The notes: generated by a model from the letters alone, not told the origin. Counted from the first letter of the stretch, positions 1-5,457 are shown. The stretch: DNA of 5,457 nucleotides from an uncultured Clostridia bacterium (GCA_947302865.1 CAMYWS010000093.1:1-5457), one strand, 5' to 3'. Translations and numbers: made by a program.

Positions 1-498
1 TTCAACATCGCGGGCTTCGGCTTCGACGTGGACGTGCTGGACTACACCGAGGAATTCAAGCCGAAGGTCCGAAAGGGTGAGACCGCCTACCGGCTCGGCT
101 GCCTCAAGGCAGTCCTCGGATTGAAGCTTCGCAAAACGACGCTGACGTTTCCGGACGGCACGATCGAACGGAACGTGCTGATGGCGGCGGCGGGCGTCGG
201 CACGCATTTCGGCGGCGGCATGAACGTGCTGCCCGAATCCGATATGTCCGACGGGCTTCTGGACGTGTGCATCGCGCATGACGTCGGGCGGCTCGGTGTT
301 TTAAAGTTGCTGCCGAAGTTCATCAAGGGAAAGCACATCGGATTGAATTGCATCACCTATCGCAAGGCGACCGAGGTCTCGGTGGTCTGCGATCCGGTCT
401 CGCGTATCGAGGTGGACGGCGAACGCATGGACGGCACGCCCGTGACCTTCCGCGTGCTGCCCGGCGCTTTGCGGGTACGCGCACCGAAAACAAACTGA
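1..498 (+). CDS. Diacylglycerol/lipid kinase, YegS/DagK family (C-terminal part, 5' end outside window)
   Basis: Only the last 165 codons are visible. The frame is open from base 1, so the gene begins upstream and the nucleotide-binding N-terminal domain with the GGDGT motif is not seen. What remains matches the C-terminal beta-sandwich of the DagK/YegS/BmrU lipid kinases: FNIAGFGFD at visible residues 1-9, GGGMNVLPES at 71-80, SDGLLDV at 83-89, KGKH at 109-112 and VDGE at 138-141. Family members phosphorylate diacylglycerol or a related lipid at the inner face of the membrane. In Gram-positive bacteria DgkB returns diacylglycerol from lipoteichoic acid synthesis to phospholipid synthesis. 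The exact lipid cannot be told here, and some relatives act on other substrates. The gene leads a same-strand cluster, with 12 nt to the next start codon, so co-transcription is likely. Confidence 0.88.
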   Translation, partial: FNIAGFGFDVDVLDYTEEFKPKVRKGETAYRLGCLKAVLGLKLRKTTLTFPDGTIERNVLMAAAGVGTHFGGGMNVLPESDMSDGLLDVCIAHDVGRLGVLKLLPKFIKGKHIGLNCITYRKATEVSVVCDPVSRIEVDGERMDGTPVTFRVLPGALRVRAPKTN

Positions 499-510
499 CA
501 CGGAGCATCT

Positions 511-1692
511 ATGAGCGACTTCGGCGAACGCATACGCGAATACATACGCGACAGCGCGGACCGCAAGCTGACGATCGGCCGCATGACCGTATCCCGGCTC
601 GCGTTCTTCGGCGTTGCTGCAGGCATTCTCATTGCCGGCGTTCTCGCGCTGCTCTTTCTGGTCCTGACCAAGCGCGAAAAGGGGCTGACCTTTGCGCGCG
701 CGGACGTGGCGGCGGGTTACACATACCGCATGGACGACGGCGTCGTCTCCTACCGCACGGAGGACCGCATCTATACCTACGACGCGGCGAAGGACGTTTC
801 GACCTTCTTCCCGATCGCCGACATCGAAGGCTACGACCACTCCGCCTCCATGACAATCGTGTACGCGGGCGCGCAGTTCAAGATCCAGGGCGCGGAAAAG
901 ACGCTGGCGCTTCAAAGCGGCACGATCCTCGACGTGCGCGCAGGCAGAAATTACGCGGCGCTGCTGTACCGGATCCCCGTCGACGACCGCGACGAGCGCT
1001 TTATCGAGATCATCAATCGGGAAATGCAGTCGGTCAACACGATCTCGTTCAAGGACAGCGAGATCGTCGCGTTCGGGTTCCTCGATACGGGTTCGGCCGA
1101 GCTTCTGTGGGTCTCCACGATGGACGTCGGGCAGTTCACGGAGGAATCCATCGTCCGTATCTACGACTGCACGAACGGCGGCACCATGATCCATTACACC
1201 ACGCCGTTCTATAACCAGGCGATCTACAACCTGTATCTGTCCGACCGCTGTCTGTTCGTGGTCGGAACGCAGTCGATCATCCGCTACGACCGCGAGGACG
1301 GCGGCTTTTCCGCCGAGCGCGACCGCGTGCGGGTCTACGGCAGTACGATCGTCGATTTCTCCGCAGGAACCGAGACCGCGTACTTCATCGCGCTCCCCGT
1401 CGCGGCGGAGGGCGAGGAAAACAGTCTCGTGCGGCTGATCACGATCTCCGAAACGGACGACCTGTGGTCAAACGTCATGCAGAAATACATGCCCTCGCCC
1501 GTCGTCGGCGCGTTCCTGTTCAACGGGACCATCTGCGTATTCACGCGGGAGAACTTTCTGCAGTTCTCCTTTGCGGGGAAAAAGCTGAAAGACCTCGAAC
1601 CGGACTATACGCCGGTCGCGGCGTTCCGCTACGGCGCGGAGGGATTCTTCGTCGTGACCGAACAAAACTGCTATCGTGTCACGCTTGACTGA
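511..1692 (+). CDS. Single-pass membrane protein with large extracytoplasmic beta-rich domain (DUF5711-like)
   Basis: The product has 393 residues: a charged cytoplasmic N-terminus (1-28), one strong transmembrane helix (about 30-53) ending in TKREK, and about 340 residues outside. The outer part has short beta-strand-like repeats of alternating hydrophobic and polar residues, for example around 110-125, 145-170, 183-203 and 245-262. This resembles a beta-propeller or WD/PQQ-like fold with no obvious catalytic motif. Size, topology and position just before a CvpA gene fit the DUF5711 proteins of Clostridia, whose function is unknown; I assign this from memory of the family, not from a search. 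The ATG follows a GGAG Shine-Dalgarno core at 502-505 with 5 nt spacing. Being sandwiched between a lipid kinase and CvpA suggests an envelope role, for instance as a sensor or scaffold. The reading frame is certain; the family name is moderately sure. Confidence 0.82.
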   Translation: MSDFGERIREYIRDSADRKLTIGRMTVSRLAFFGVAAGILIAGVLALLFLVLTKREKGLTFARADVAAGYTYRMDDGVVSYRTEDRIYTYDAAKDVSTFFPIADIEGYDHSASMTIVYAGAQFKIQGAEKTLALQSGTILDVRAGRNYAALLYRIPVDDRDERFIEIINREMQSVNTISFKDSEIVAFGFLDTGSAELLWVSTMDVGQFTEESIVRIYDCTNGGTMIHYTTPFYNQAIYNLYLSDRCLFVVGTQSIIRYDREDGGFSAERDRVRVYGSTIVDFSAGTETAYFIALPVAAEGEENSLVRLITISETDDLWSNVMQKYMPSPVVGAFLFNGTICVFTRENFLQFSFAGKKLKDLEPDYTPVAAFRYGAEGFFVVTEQNCYRVTLD

Positions 1693-1710
1693 CGCAGAAA
1701 GGAGCCGGAC

Positions 1711-2415
1711 ATGATCGTCACCATCTTGATCCTGGTCGTTCTGGGGCTGTGTATCCTGGCGGGATATTACCGCGGGGTCATCTATTCCGCCGTCAGCATC
1801 GGCCTGACGCTGCTCTCCTTTTTCCTCGCGCTTCTGATGATCCCCGTCGTCGCCTCGCCCGTGCGCGAGAGCAAGCGGCTGTACGGGAGTCTGCTCTATT
1901 ATTTCGAGGGGTACGAGTTCGTCAGCAAAACGAGCGTCGAAATGATCCACGACCCGGTTTCCTCGATCGACGGCGACACGCTTTCGACGATCATCGAAAA
2001 CGCCGAGCTGCCCCTGCCGCTGGACGGCGCTGTCGGCAAAAACATCCGCAGGGAAGCGTACAGGGACAAAGGCATCACCACGCTCGGCGATTATTTCAAT
2101 CAGACGATCGTCGACGTTGTGCTGAACATCCTCTCGCTGCTGCTCCTGTTCGTGATCATCCGCGTGCTTCTGGGGTTCATCCTGCGCATGATCGACTACG
2201 GCAGGCACGGGCTGCCGACGCTGAAACGCTTCGATCCGCTGTTCTCCTGCGGGATCGGCTTTCTGCACGGCATGACGATGCTCTATATCTTTTTCCTGCT
2301 CGCGCCGATCGTCCTTACGATCGTGCCGCGGCTCGGGGGCATGCTCGTCGACCCGCCGCTTGCGGGCTTCTTCTACCGCATGAACCCGTTTATGTGGCTG
2401 ATCCCGACAACGTGA
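1711..2415 (+). CDS. CvpA family membrane protein
   Basis: The product has 234 residues and four predicted membrane helices, at about 3-19, 24-48, 133-160 and 178-206. The family hallmarks are present: a first helix leading into GYYRG (18-22), and the segment LPTLKRFDPLFSCGIGFLHG (168-187), equivalent to the usual LP...n...G...G.l.G signature before the last helix. CvpA was named for its need in colicin V production in E. coli. Homologues have been linked to envelope integrity and bile-salt tolerance, but the molecular activity is unknown. The loop between helices 2 and 3 is long (about 85 residues) and polar, more than in the compact 160-residue E. coli form. The start is well supported by AAAGGAG at 1698-1704 with 6 nt spacing. 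It is the last gene of its operon, and its stop lies 5 nt before a strong terminator. Confidence 0.85.
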   Translation: MIVTILILVVLGLCILAGYYRGVIYSAVSIGLTLLSFFLALLMIPVVASPVRESKRLYGSLLYYFEGYEFVSKTSVEMIHDPVSSIDGDTLSTIIENAELPLPLDGAVGKNIRREAYRDKGITTLGDYFNQTIVDVVLNILSLLLLFVIIRVLLGFILRMIDYGRHGLPTLKRFDPLFSCGIGFLHGMTMLYIFFLLAPIVLTIVPRLGGMLVDPPLAGFFYRMNPFMWLIPTT

Positions 2416-2420
2416 CAATT

Positions 2421-2454
2421 CGGTCTGTTGAAGTGCTTCAACAGACCGTTTTTT
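2421..2454 (+). terminator. Intrinsic terminator of the lipid kinase-DUF5711-cvpA operon
   Basis: A perfect 13-bp inverted repeat, CGGTCTGTTGAAG (2421-2433) and CTTCAACAGACCG (2436-2448), surrounds a formal 2-nt loop, so the folded form is about 12 bp with a 4-nt loop. Six T residues follow at 2449-2454. The stem begins 5 nt after the cvpA stop codon. On the opposite strand the sequence after the stem is not T-rich, so it should act only on plus-strand transcripts. Confidence 0.93.
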
Positions 2455-2497
2455 CAGGATCGCCTGAACGGTTTCACAGTTCCGGGCGGCGATCCTG
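2455..2497. repeat. Inverted repeat with 10-bp perfect arms
   Basis: CAGGATCGCC at 2455-2464 is exactly complementary to GGCGATCCTG at 2488-2497. The 23-nt interior can form a small inner stem (GAAC 2466-2469 with GTTC 2479-2482). It starts directly after the T-tract of the operon terminator. No T-run follows it on either strand, so it is not a standard intrinsic terminator. It may be one arm of a larger structured or repeated element covering 2455-2617. Confidence 0.72.
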
Positions 2498-2503
2498 CAA
2501 GGA

Positions 2504-2536
2504 GTAAAATCCGCCGCACATGTCGCCGGATTTTAC
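2504..2536. repeat. Inverted repeat with 10-bp perfect arms and 13-nt loop
   Basis: GTAAAATCCG at 2504-2513 pairs with CGGATTTTAC at 2527-2536 around a 13-nt loop that holds the palindrome ACATGT. Flanking bases add a second option: GGAGTA (2501-2506) is complementary to TACTCC (2544-2549), and the two pairings share bases, so they partly compete. No T-run follows on either strand. The function is unknown; it could be part of a structured RNA, a dispersed repeat or a protein-binding palindrome. Confidence 0.72.
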
Positions 2537-2573
2537 GGATTCATACTCCGCTCTTCCTTTGTTGCTTGCGCGC

Positions 2574-2590
2574 GTGCGTTTACAACGCAC
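2574..2590. repeat. Short inverted repeat with 7-bp perfect arms and 3-nt loop
   Basis: GTGCGTT (2574-2580) and AACGCAC (2584-2590) form a perfect 7-bp hairpin with a TAC loop. It sits between the preceding repeats and the mnmE terminator. It is short enough to arise by chance in GC-rich DNA, but it is the third extra stem within about 140 nt of noncoding sequence. Confidence 0.5.
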
Positions 2591-2617
2591 TTGCGTTGCC
2601 CGCTCAGATCCTTTATG

Positions 2618-2643
2618 AAAAAACAGCTCCGCGGAGCTGTTTT
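2618..2643 (-). terminator. Intrinsic terminator after mnmE
   Basis: The 24-nt perfect palindrome at 2620-2643 (arms AAAACAGCTCCG and CGGAGCTGTTTT) lies 22 nt past the mnmE stop codon. Read on the minus strand, the GC-rich stem ends in a run of six T residues (2623-2618), the standard form of an intrinsic terminator. In the plus direction the stem is followed by four T residues and then ACC, so weak bidirectional action is possible. Confidence 0.9.
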
Positions 2644-2665
2644 ACCTTCATTTTTCTTTTTCGTA

Positions 2666-3973
2666 TTATTTCCCGACGCAGAAGTTTGCGAAGATGCGGT
2701 CGATGACCTCGGCGTCCACGTCCGTGCCGGTGATCGAACCGAGCCGGTGCAGGGCTTCGGTGAGATCGGTCGCGATGCAGTCCGGCTCCGTCTGATCTTC
2801 CGCGTGCCTGATCGCGTCCAGCGCCCCGGAAAGCGCAAGAAGATGCCGTTCGTTGGTGATCGCCTCGGTCGACTGCAGCGCGGGCGCCGCGATCGCCGCG
2901 ATCCGTTCCCGCAGGGCGTCAATTCCCTCGCCTGTTTTGCAGCTTATGGGAAGCGCGTTTTGAATGCGCGTGCCGAGATCGCATTTATTCGCGATCACGA
3001 TGCGGGTCTTCCCCGCCGTCTCCCCGAGAAGCGCTTCGTCCTCCGGCGTCGGTTCTTCACTGCCGTCCAGAACGAGCAGTACGGCGTCCGCGGTTTCGAG
3101 CGCCTTTTTCGCGCGGTCGACGCCGATACGCTCCGCTTCGTCCGAAGCGTCTCTGAGCCCCGCGGTGTCGATGAGCCGCACGGGCACGCCGCCGATCGAA
3201 AGCCGTTCGTCCAGCACGTCGCGGGTGGTTCCCGCCGCCGCGGTCACGATCGCGCGATCCTCGCCCAGAAGCGCGTTCAACAGCGAACTCTTGCCGACGT
3301 TCGGCCGTCCGAGGATGACGAGCTTCAGCCCGTCACGCAAAACGCGCGCCTTTCTGCCTTCCTCAATGAGCGCAGAGACCGTCTCCCCCGCCTCGCGCAG
3401 CACGGCGGGCAGAGTCGCGTACGCGGATTCCTCCGCCTCGTCCGGATAATCGATCGCCGCCTCGATCGCGGAGCGCGCGTCCAGCAGCGCTTCCTCGACC
3501 GCGCATACGCGCCGGCTGACGCTGCCGGACAGCTGCGAAAGCGCGGAGCGCAGACTGCTTTCCGCCTGCGCGTTGATCACGTCCATGACCGCCTCGGCTT
3601 CCGATAAGTCCATCTTGCCGGAAAGATAGGCGCGGCGCGTGAACTCGCCGGGACCCGCGGGCACGCCGCCAGCCGTCGAAAGCGCGGACAGGACGAGCCG
3701 CACGGTCGTCATGCCGCCGTGGCAGTGCAGTTCCAGCATGTCCTCGCCGGTGTAGCTTTTCGGCGCAGCGAAAAAGACCGCCATGCAGTCGTCGATCACG
3801 TCTCCGTTCAGAAGAATACGCGTATGCCGCATGCGGGCGGGCGTATCCCAGACGGGCTTGTCCAGAAGCGTTTGGGCGATCGCGCGCGAACGGTCGCCGG
3901 AAACGCGGATCACGGAGATCGCGCCGCCGATCGCCGAGGACGGGGCAAAAACGGTGTCAAAGGTTTGTATCAT
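2666..3973 (-). CDS. mnmE: tRNA uridine-5-carboxymethylaminomethyl synthesis GTPase MnmE
   Basis: With MnmG, MnmE installs the (carboxymethyl)aminomethyl group on C5 of the wobble uridine (U34) of certain tRNAs, using a tetrahydrofolate-derived one-carbon unit and GTP hydrolysis, in the cytoplasm. The 435-residue product is close to the usual length of about 455. The N-terminal folate-binding domain (1-120) shows SVIRVSG and GPGEFTRRAYLSGKMDLSEAEA (107-128). A helical domain encloses the G domain, which has G1 GRPNVGKS (222-229), G2 TTRD (249-252), G3 DTAG (269-272) and G4 NKCD (329-332). The protein ends in FCVGK (431-435), the family's conserved C-terminal C-(I/V/L)-G-K motif. The start agrees with the family N-terminus, but no clear Shine-Dalgarno site precedes it. 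It is last in the yidC-jag-mnmE series and is followed by a terminator rather than mnmG. Confidence 0.97.
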   Translation of the reverse strand: MIQTFDTVFAPSSAIGGAISVIRVSGDRSRAIAQTLLDKPVWDTPARMRHTRILLNGDVIDDCMAVFFAAPKSYTGEDMLELHCHGGMTTVRLVLSALSTAGGVPAGPGEFTRRAYLSGKMDLSEAEAVMDVINAQAESSLRSALSQLSGSVSRRVCAVEEALLDARSAIEAAIDYPDEAEESAYATLPAVLREAGETVSALIEEGRKARVLRDGLKLVILGRPNVGKSSLLNALLGEDRAIVTAAAGTTRDVLDERLSIGGVPVRLIDTAGLRDASDEAERIGVDRAKKALETADAVLLVLDGSEEPTPEDEALLGETAGKTRIVIANKCDLGTRIQNALPISCKTGEGIDALRERIAAIAAPALQSTEAITNERHLLALSGALDAIRHAEDQTEPDCIATDLTEALHRLGSITGTDVDAEVIDRIFANFCVGK

Positions 3974-3980
3974 AGCAGAT

Positions 3981-4008
3981 AAAAGGCAAAGCCGCCTTGC
4001 GGCGGCTT
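3981..4008 (-). terminator. Hairpin between jag and mnmE, possible partial terminator or attenuator
   Basis: On the minus strand, AAGCCGCC (4008-4001) and GGCGGCTT (3996-3989) form an 8-bp GC-rich stem closed by a GCAA tetraloop, a stable GNRA type. It is followed by T, GCC, then four T residues (3984-3981). The broken T-tract makes it a weak terminator at best, and complete termination would cut mnmE off from the upstream promoter. It could reduce mnmE expression, or protect or process the jag 3' end. It ends 7 nt before the mnmE start codon. Confidence 0.55.
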
Positions 4009-4018
4009 AAACGGTTCC

Positions 4019-4819
4019 TTACTTGTCCGGCGTGATGATGACGCGGCGGTTCGGCTCCTCGCCCTCGCTGTGCGTCGTAACGCCTCTGAAGCTCTGCAGC
4101 GCGGAATGCAGCACGCGGCGCTCGTACGGGTTCATCGGCTCCATGGCGACGGAGCGTCCGGTGCGGGCGACCTGCGCGGCGTTCTTGCGGGCAAGCCGGC
4201 GGAGCGTTTCCTCGCGGCGCGCGCGATAGCCCTCGGTGTCGACGGAGATGCGGCGGTACCCGTTCTCCTTGCGGTCCTTGTTCACATACAGCGAAACGAT
4301 GTACTGGATCGCGTCGAGCGTTTCGCCGCGTCTGCCGATCAGCAGTCCGTCGGTCGTCGAGACGATGTTGAGCCGGAGTCCGTCCTCGGTCTCCGCCGCT
4401 TCGACAGTCGCGTCGATCTTCATCTGCTTCAGAAGCTCCGCAAGGAAGATCGCGGCGTCGTTCTCCTTCGCAATCTCCTCGCTGTACGCGATCGCGGGGA
4501 CTGTGACTTCCTTTTCGCGCGGTTCGCCGTTCTCACGCTTCTGCTTGCCGCTGCCCGGCTTGCGGTCGCGGCGCTCGCTGTTTTCGCGCTTTGCCCGGTC
4601 CGGCTTGCGTTCGTGCATCGCCGCCTTTTCCGCTTCAAAATCCGGGACCGCGGGCACTTCGCGCTCGGTCAGGCGTACGATCGCGTTCTTCGCGCCGATG
4701 CCGAACAGGCCCTTGCTCTCTTTCTGTACGGTCTCCACATCCACTTCGTCGATCGTCAGTCCCATTTCGTTGAGGCCGTGAAAGATCGCTTCGTCGATGT
4801 TGCGGCCGGAGAATTCCAT
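4019..4819 (-). CDS. jag: RNA-binding protein Jag (KhpB), Jag_N/KH/R3H domains
   Basis: Jag (KhpB) is a cytoplasmic RNA-binding protein encoded beside yidC in most Gram-positive bacteria. In streptococci it works with KhpA and affects cell elongation and division. The product has 266 residues from the ATG at 4819. The Jag_N domain (1-50) contains the KESKGLFGIGAKNAIV signature (33-48). A highly charged Lys/Arg/Glu linker follows (about 60-105). A type II KH domain (about 110-195) carries the GRRG loop (162-165), and the R3H domain (about 200-266) carries PMNPYERRVLHSALQ with Arg234 and His238. I prefer 4819 over an in-frame ATG at 4831 because AGGAG (4828-4824) sits 4 nt before it and the protein then opens MEFSGRNIDEA, like other Jag proteins. 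With this start, 8 nt separate it from the yidC stop. Confidence 0.95.
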   Translation of the reverse strand: MEFSGRNIDEAIFHGLNEMGLTIDEVDVETVQKESKGLFGIGAKNAIVRLTEREVPAVPDFEAEKAAMHERKPDRAKRENSERRDRKPGSGKQKRENGEPREKEVTVPAIAYSEEIAKENDAAIFLAELLKQMKIDATVEAAETEDGLRLNIVSTTDGLLIGRRGETLDAIQYIVSLYVNKDRKENGYRRISVDTEGYRARREETLRRLARKNAAQVARTGRSVAMEPMNPYERRVLHSALQSFRGVTTHSEGEEPNRRVIITPDK

Positions 4820-4823
4820 GCTT

Positions 4824-4828
4824 CTCCT
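4824..4828 (-). promoter_or_regulatory. Shine-Dalgarno site that decides the jag start
   Basis: AGGAG on the minus strand (4828-4824) begins at the last base of the in-frame ATG at 4831 and overlaps the yidC TGA stop (4830-4828). It lies 4 nt before the ATG at 4819. Its position makes 4819 the better start. The upstream ATG would instead overlap the yidC stop as ATGA and would have no ribosome site at a good distance. The overlap with the yidC stop suggests translational coupling. Confidence 0.65.
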
Positions 4829-5457
4829 CATTTTTTGATTACCTCCACAGTTCCCTGTTGCATTTGCTCTTGCATTTTCTTGAAGACCGTCGCGTTCAGG
4901 ATCAGGGTGATCGCCAGCGAAATGACGTTCGAGAAGATCCAGTAGAACGCAAAGGTCGAGTCATACTGATAACAGAAGAAGAGCGACATCGCGGGCATCA
5001 GGAACATCATCATCTTGTTCATGCTCTGCGACTGCGCCGCAGGATCGTTCCTGTCGTCCGGCTTCTCCGGCGTTTTCTGCATCGACTTCTGCTGGCGCTG
5101 CATGATCCACGAAGACAGGAACGTCGTCGCGCCGGCAATGATGGGCAGGATCGCAAAGCCGTTGGACATGCTCTCATACGGACCGCCGATCAGCGAAGCG
5201 TTCGACGTGATCGGTTCGACAAAACTCCTGTACGCTTCCATGAACGCCTTGCCGCCGTCCTGCGCGAACACGTACTGCACGGTGCCGTCCTCGGCGATCG
5301 TCTTCGTGAAGAAGTGCAGCTCATAGAGGATGCGGGTCAGGTCCGCTTCGTTCTTGGAGAAGAAGATGAAGTCCTTGATATTGTTGGTCGACGTGAACGT
5401 GCTCCAGAACTCCTGACCGGACATCAGTGTACCGCCCGCCTTGAGGTTGTCCGGACG
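4828..5457 (-). CDS. yidC: Membrane protein insertase YidC/Oxa1 family (C-terminal part, 5' end outside window)
   Basis: The frame is open to the window edge, and 209 C-terminal residues are visible; an internal Met at 5424 is not the true start. YidC inserts membrane proteins, alone or with SecYEG. Counting from the residue at 5457, conserved features are ILPIIAGATTFLSSWIM (about 103-119, the third core helix), a polar cytoplasmic loop rich in Gln, Lys and Asp (about 120-145), a Met-rich helix MNKMMMFLMPAMSLFF (about 146-161), and AFYWIFSNVISLAITLILN (about 170-188), the last helix. Before the ILPI helix lie about 100 residues with no clear membrane segment; in Bacillus SpoIIIJ this outer loop is only about 25 residues. 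The C-terminal tail is short and only mildly basic. It directly precedes jag, the standard Gram-positive arrangement, which supports the assignment. Confidence 0.9.
   Translation of the reverse strand, partial: RPDNLKAGGTLMSGQEFWSTFTSTNNIKDFIFFSKNEADLTRILYELHFFTKTIAEDGTVQYVFAQDGGKAFMEAYRSFVEPITSNASLIGGPYESMSNGFAILPIIAGATTFLSSWIMQRQQKSMQKTPEKPDDRNDPAAQSQSMNKMMMFLMPAMSLFFCYQYDSTFAFYWIFSNVISLAITLILNATVFKKMQEQMQQGTVEVIKK

Larger units (their letters stand above)
2455..2617. other. Gene-free block between the two convergent terminators, rich in inverted repeats
   Basis: No convincing protein gene lies in this 163-nt stretch. Frames that cross it belong to shadow ORFs running into the mnmE region. 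It holds three perfect stems (2455-2497, 2504-2536, 2574-2590) and, on the minus strand, a possible three-codon ORF at 2533-2544 preceded by a purine-rich stretch. Convergent bacterial genes often need nothing beyond terminators, so this density of pairing is more than expected. It may be a dispersed intergenic repeat or a noncoding RNA. The sequence alone does not decide the transcribed strand, if any. Confidence 0.5.

Noticed and set aside
301..1194. Long minus-strand ORF (297 codons) opposite the lipid kinase and DUF5711-like gene
   Set aside because: Its product is Arg/Asp/His/Val-rich low-complexity sequence typical of the antisense frame of GC-rich coding DNA, with no domain. The plus-strand genes have recognisable features and ribosome sites.
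348..1214. Plus-strand ORF of 288 codons in another frame across two genes
   Set aside because: The translation is Arg-rich and compositionally abnormal, and it overlaps the end of the lipid kinase and most of the DUF5711-like gene. It is a frame shadow.
1468..2418. Minus-strand ORF of 316 codons opposite cvpA
   Set aside because: The product is rich in Arg, Asp, Gln and His with no motif. It runs through the operon end and into the DUF5711-like gene, and cvpA on the plus strand has clear helices and a strong ribosome site.
2455..2617. CRISPR array or tRNA in the convergent gap
   Set aside because: The repeats are inverted and differ from each other, with no regularly spaced direct repeats. 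No cloverleaf with a T-loop GTTCRA motif could be built.
2428..2706. Plus-strand ORF of 92 codons across the convergent gap
   Set aside because: It begins inside the terminator stem, crosses the second terminator and ends antisense to mnmE, with no plausible ribosome site. The Cys/Arg-rich product looks like translated noncoding DNA.
2591..3607. Plus-strand ORF of 338 codons opposite mnmE
   Set aside because: It starts inside the mnmE terminator region and is antisense to a certain mnmE with all G motifs. The Arg-rich product shows no family resemblance.
4070..4945. Plus-strand ORF of 291 codons opposite jag and the yidC end
   Set aside because: It is antisense to a clearly recognisable Jag. 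The apparent hydrophobic runs come from reverse reading of charged codons.

Overview
The window looks like chromosome from a GC-rich Bacillota, probably a Clostridia-type bacterium. This is inferred from three things. The minus strand carries the yidC-jag-mnmE order typical of Gram-positive bacteria near their replication origin. Jag has the full Jag_N/KH/R3H layout. The plus strand carries a DagK-type lipid kinase, a DUF5711-like protein and a CvpA protein. No 16S rRNA or other taxonomic marker is present, so the lineage stays tentative. All genes are intact except where the window edges cut them, and there are no transposases, tRNAs, rRNAs or CRISPR arrays.

Plus strand, 1-2454: a tight three-gene operon. 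It starts with the C-terminal part of a YegS/DagK-family lipid kinase. Next, after 12 nt, comes a single-pass membrane protein with a large extracytoplasmic beta-rich domain (DUF5711-like, function unknown). After 18 nt follows a four-helix CvpA-family membrane protein. A strong intrinsic terminator (13-bp stem plus T6) closes the operon 5 nt after the last stop codon. All three products are membrane proteins or act at the membrane, which suggests an envelope role, but none of these functions can be proven from sequence.

Minus strand, 5457-2618: the C-terminal part of the membrane insertase YidC, then jag (khpB, an RNA-binding protein), then mnmE (tRNA wobble-uridine modification GTPase). A second intrinsic terminator just beyond mnmE closes this operon, so the usual mnmG partner does not follow. 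YidC is notable for an extracytoplasmic loop of about 100 residues or more before its conserved ILPI helix. mnmE has no clear Shine-Dalgarno site and is preceded by a GNRA-capped hairpin.

The two operons converge on a gap (2416-2665) that is unusually rich in inverted repeats. Between the two terminators lie three further perfect stems and a possible three-codon ORF (Met-Asn-Pro) on the minus strand. This block (2455-2617) is the best candidate for something undescribed: a dispersed intergenic repeat or a structured RNA.
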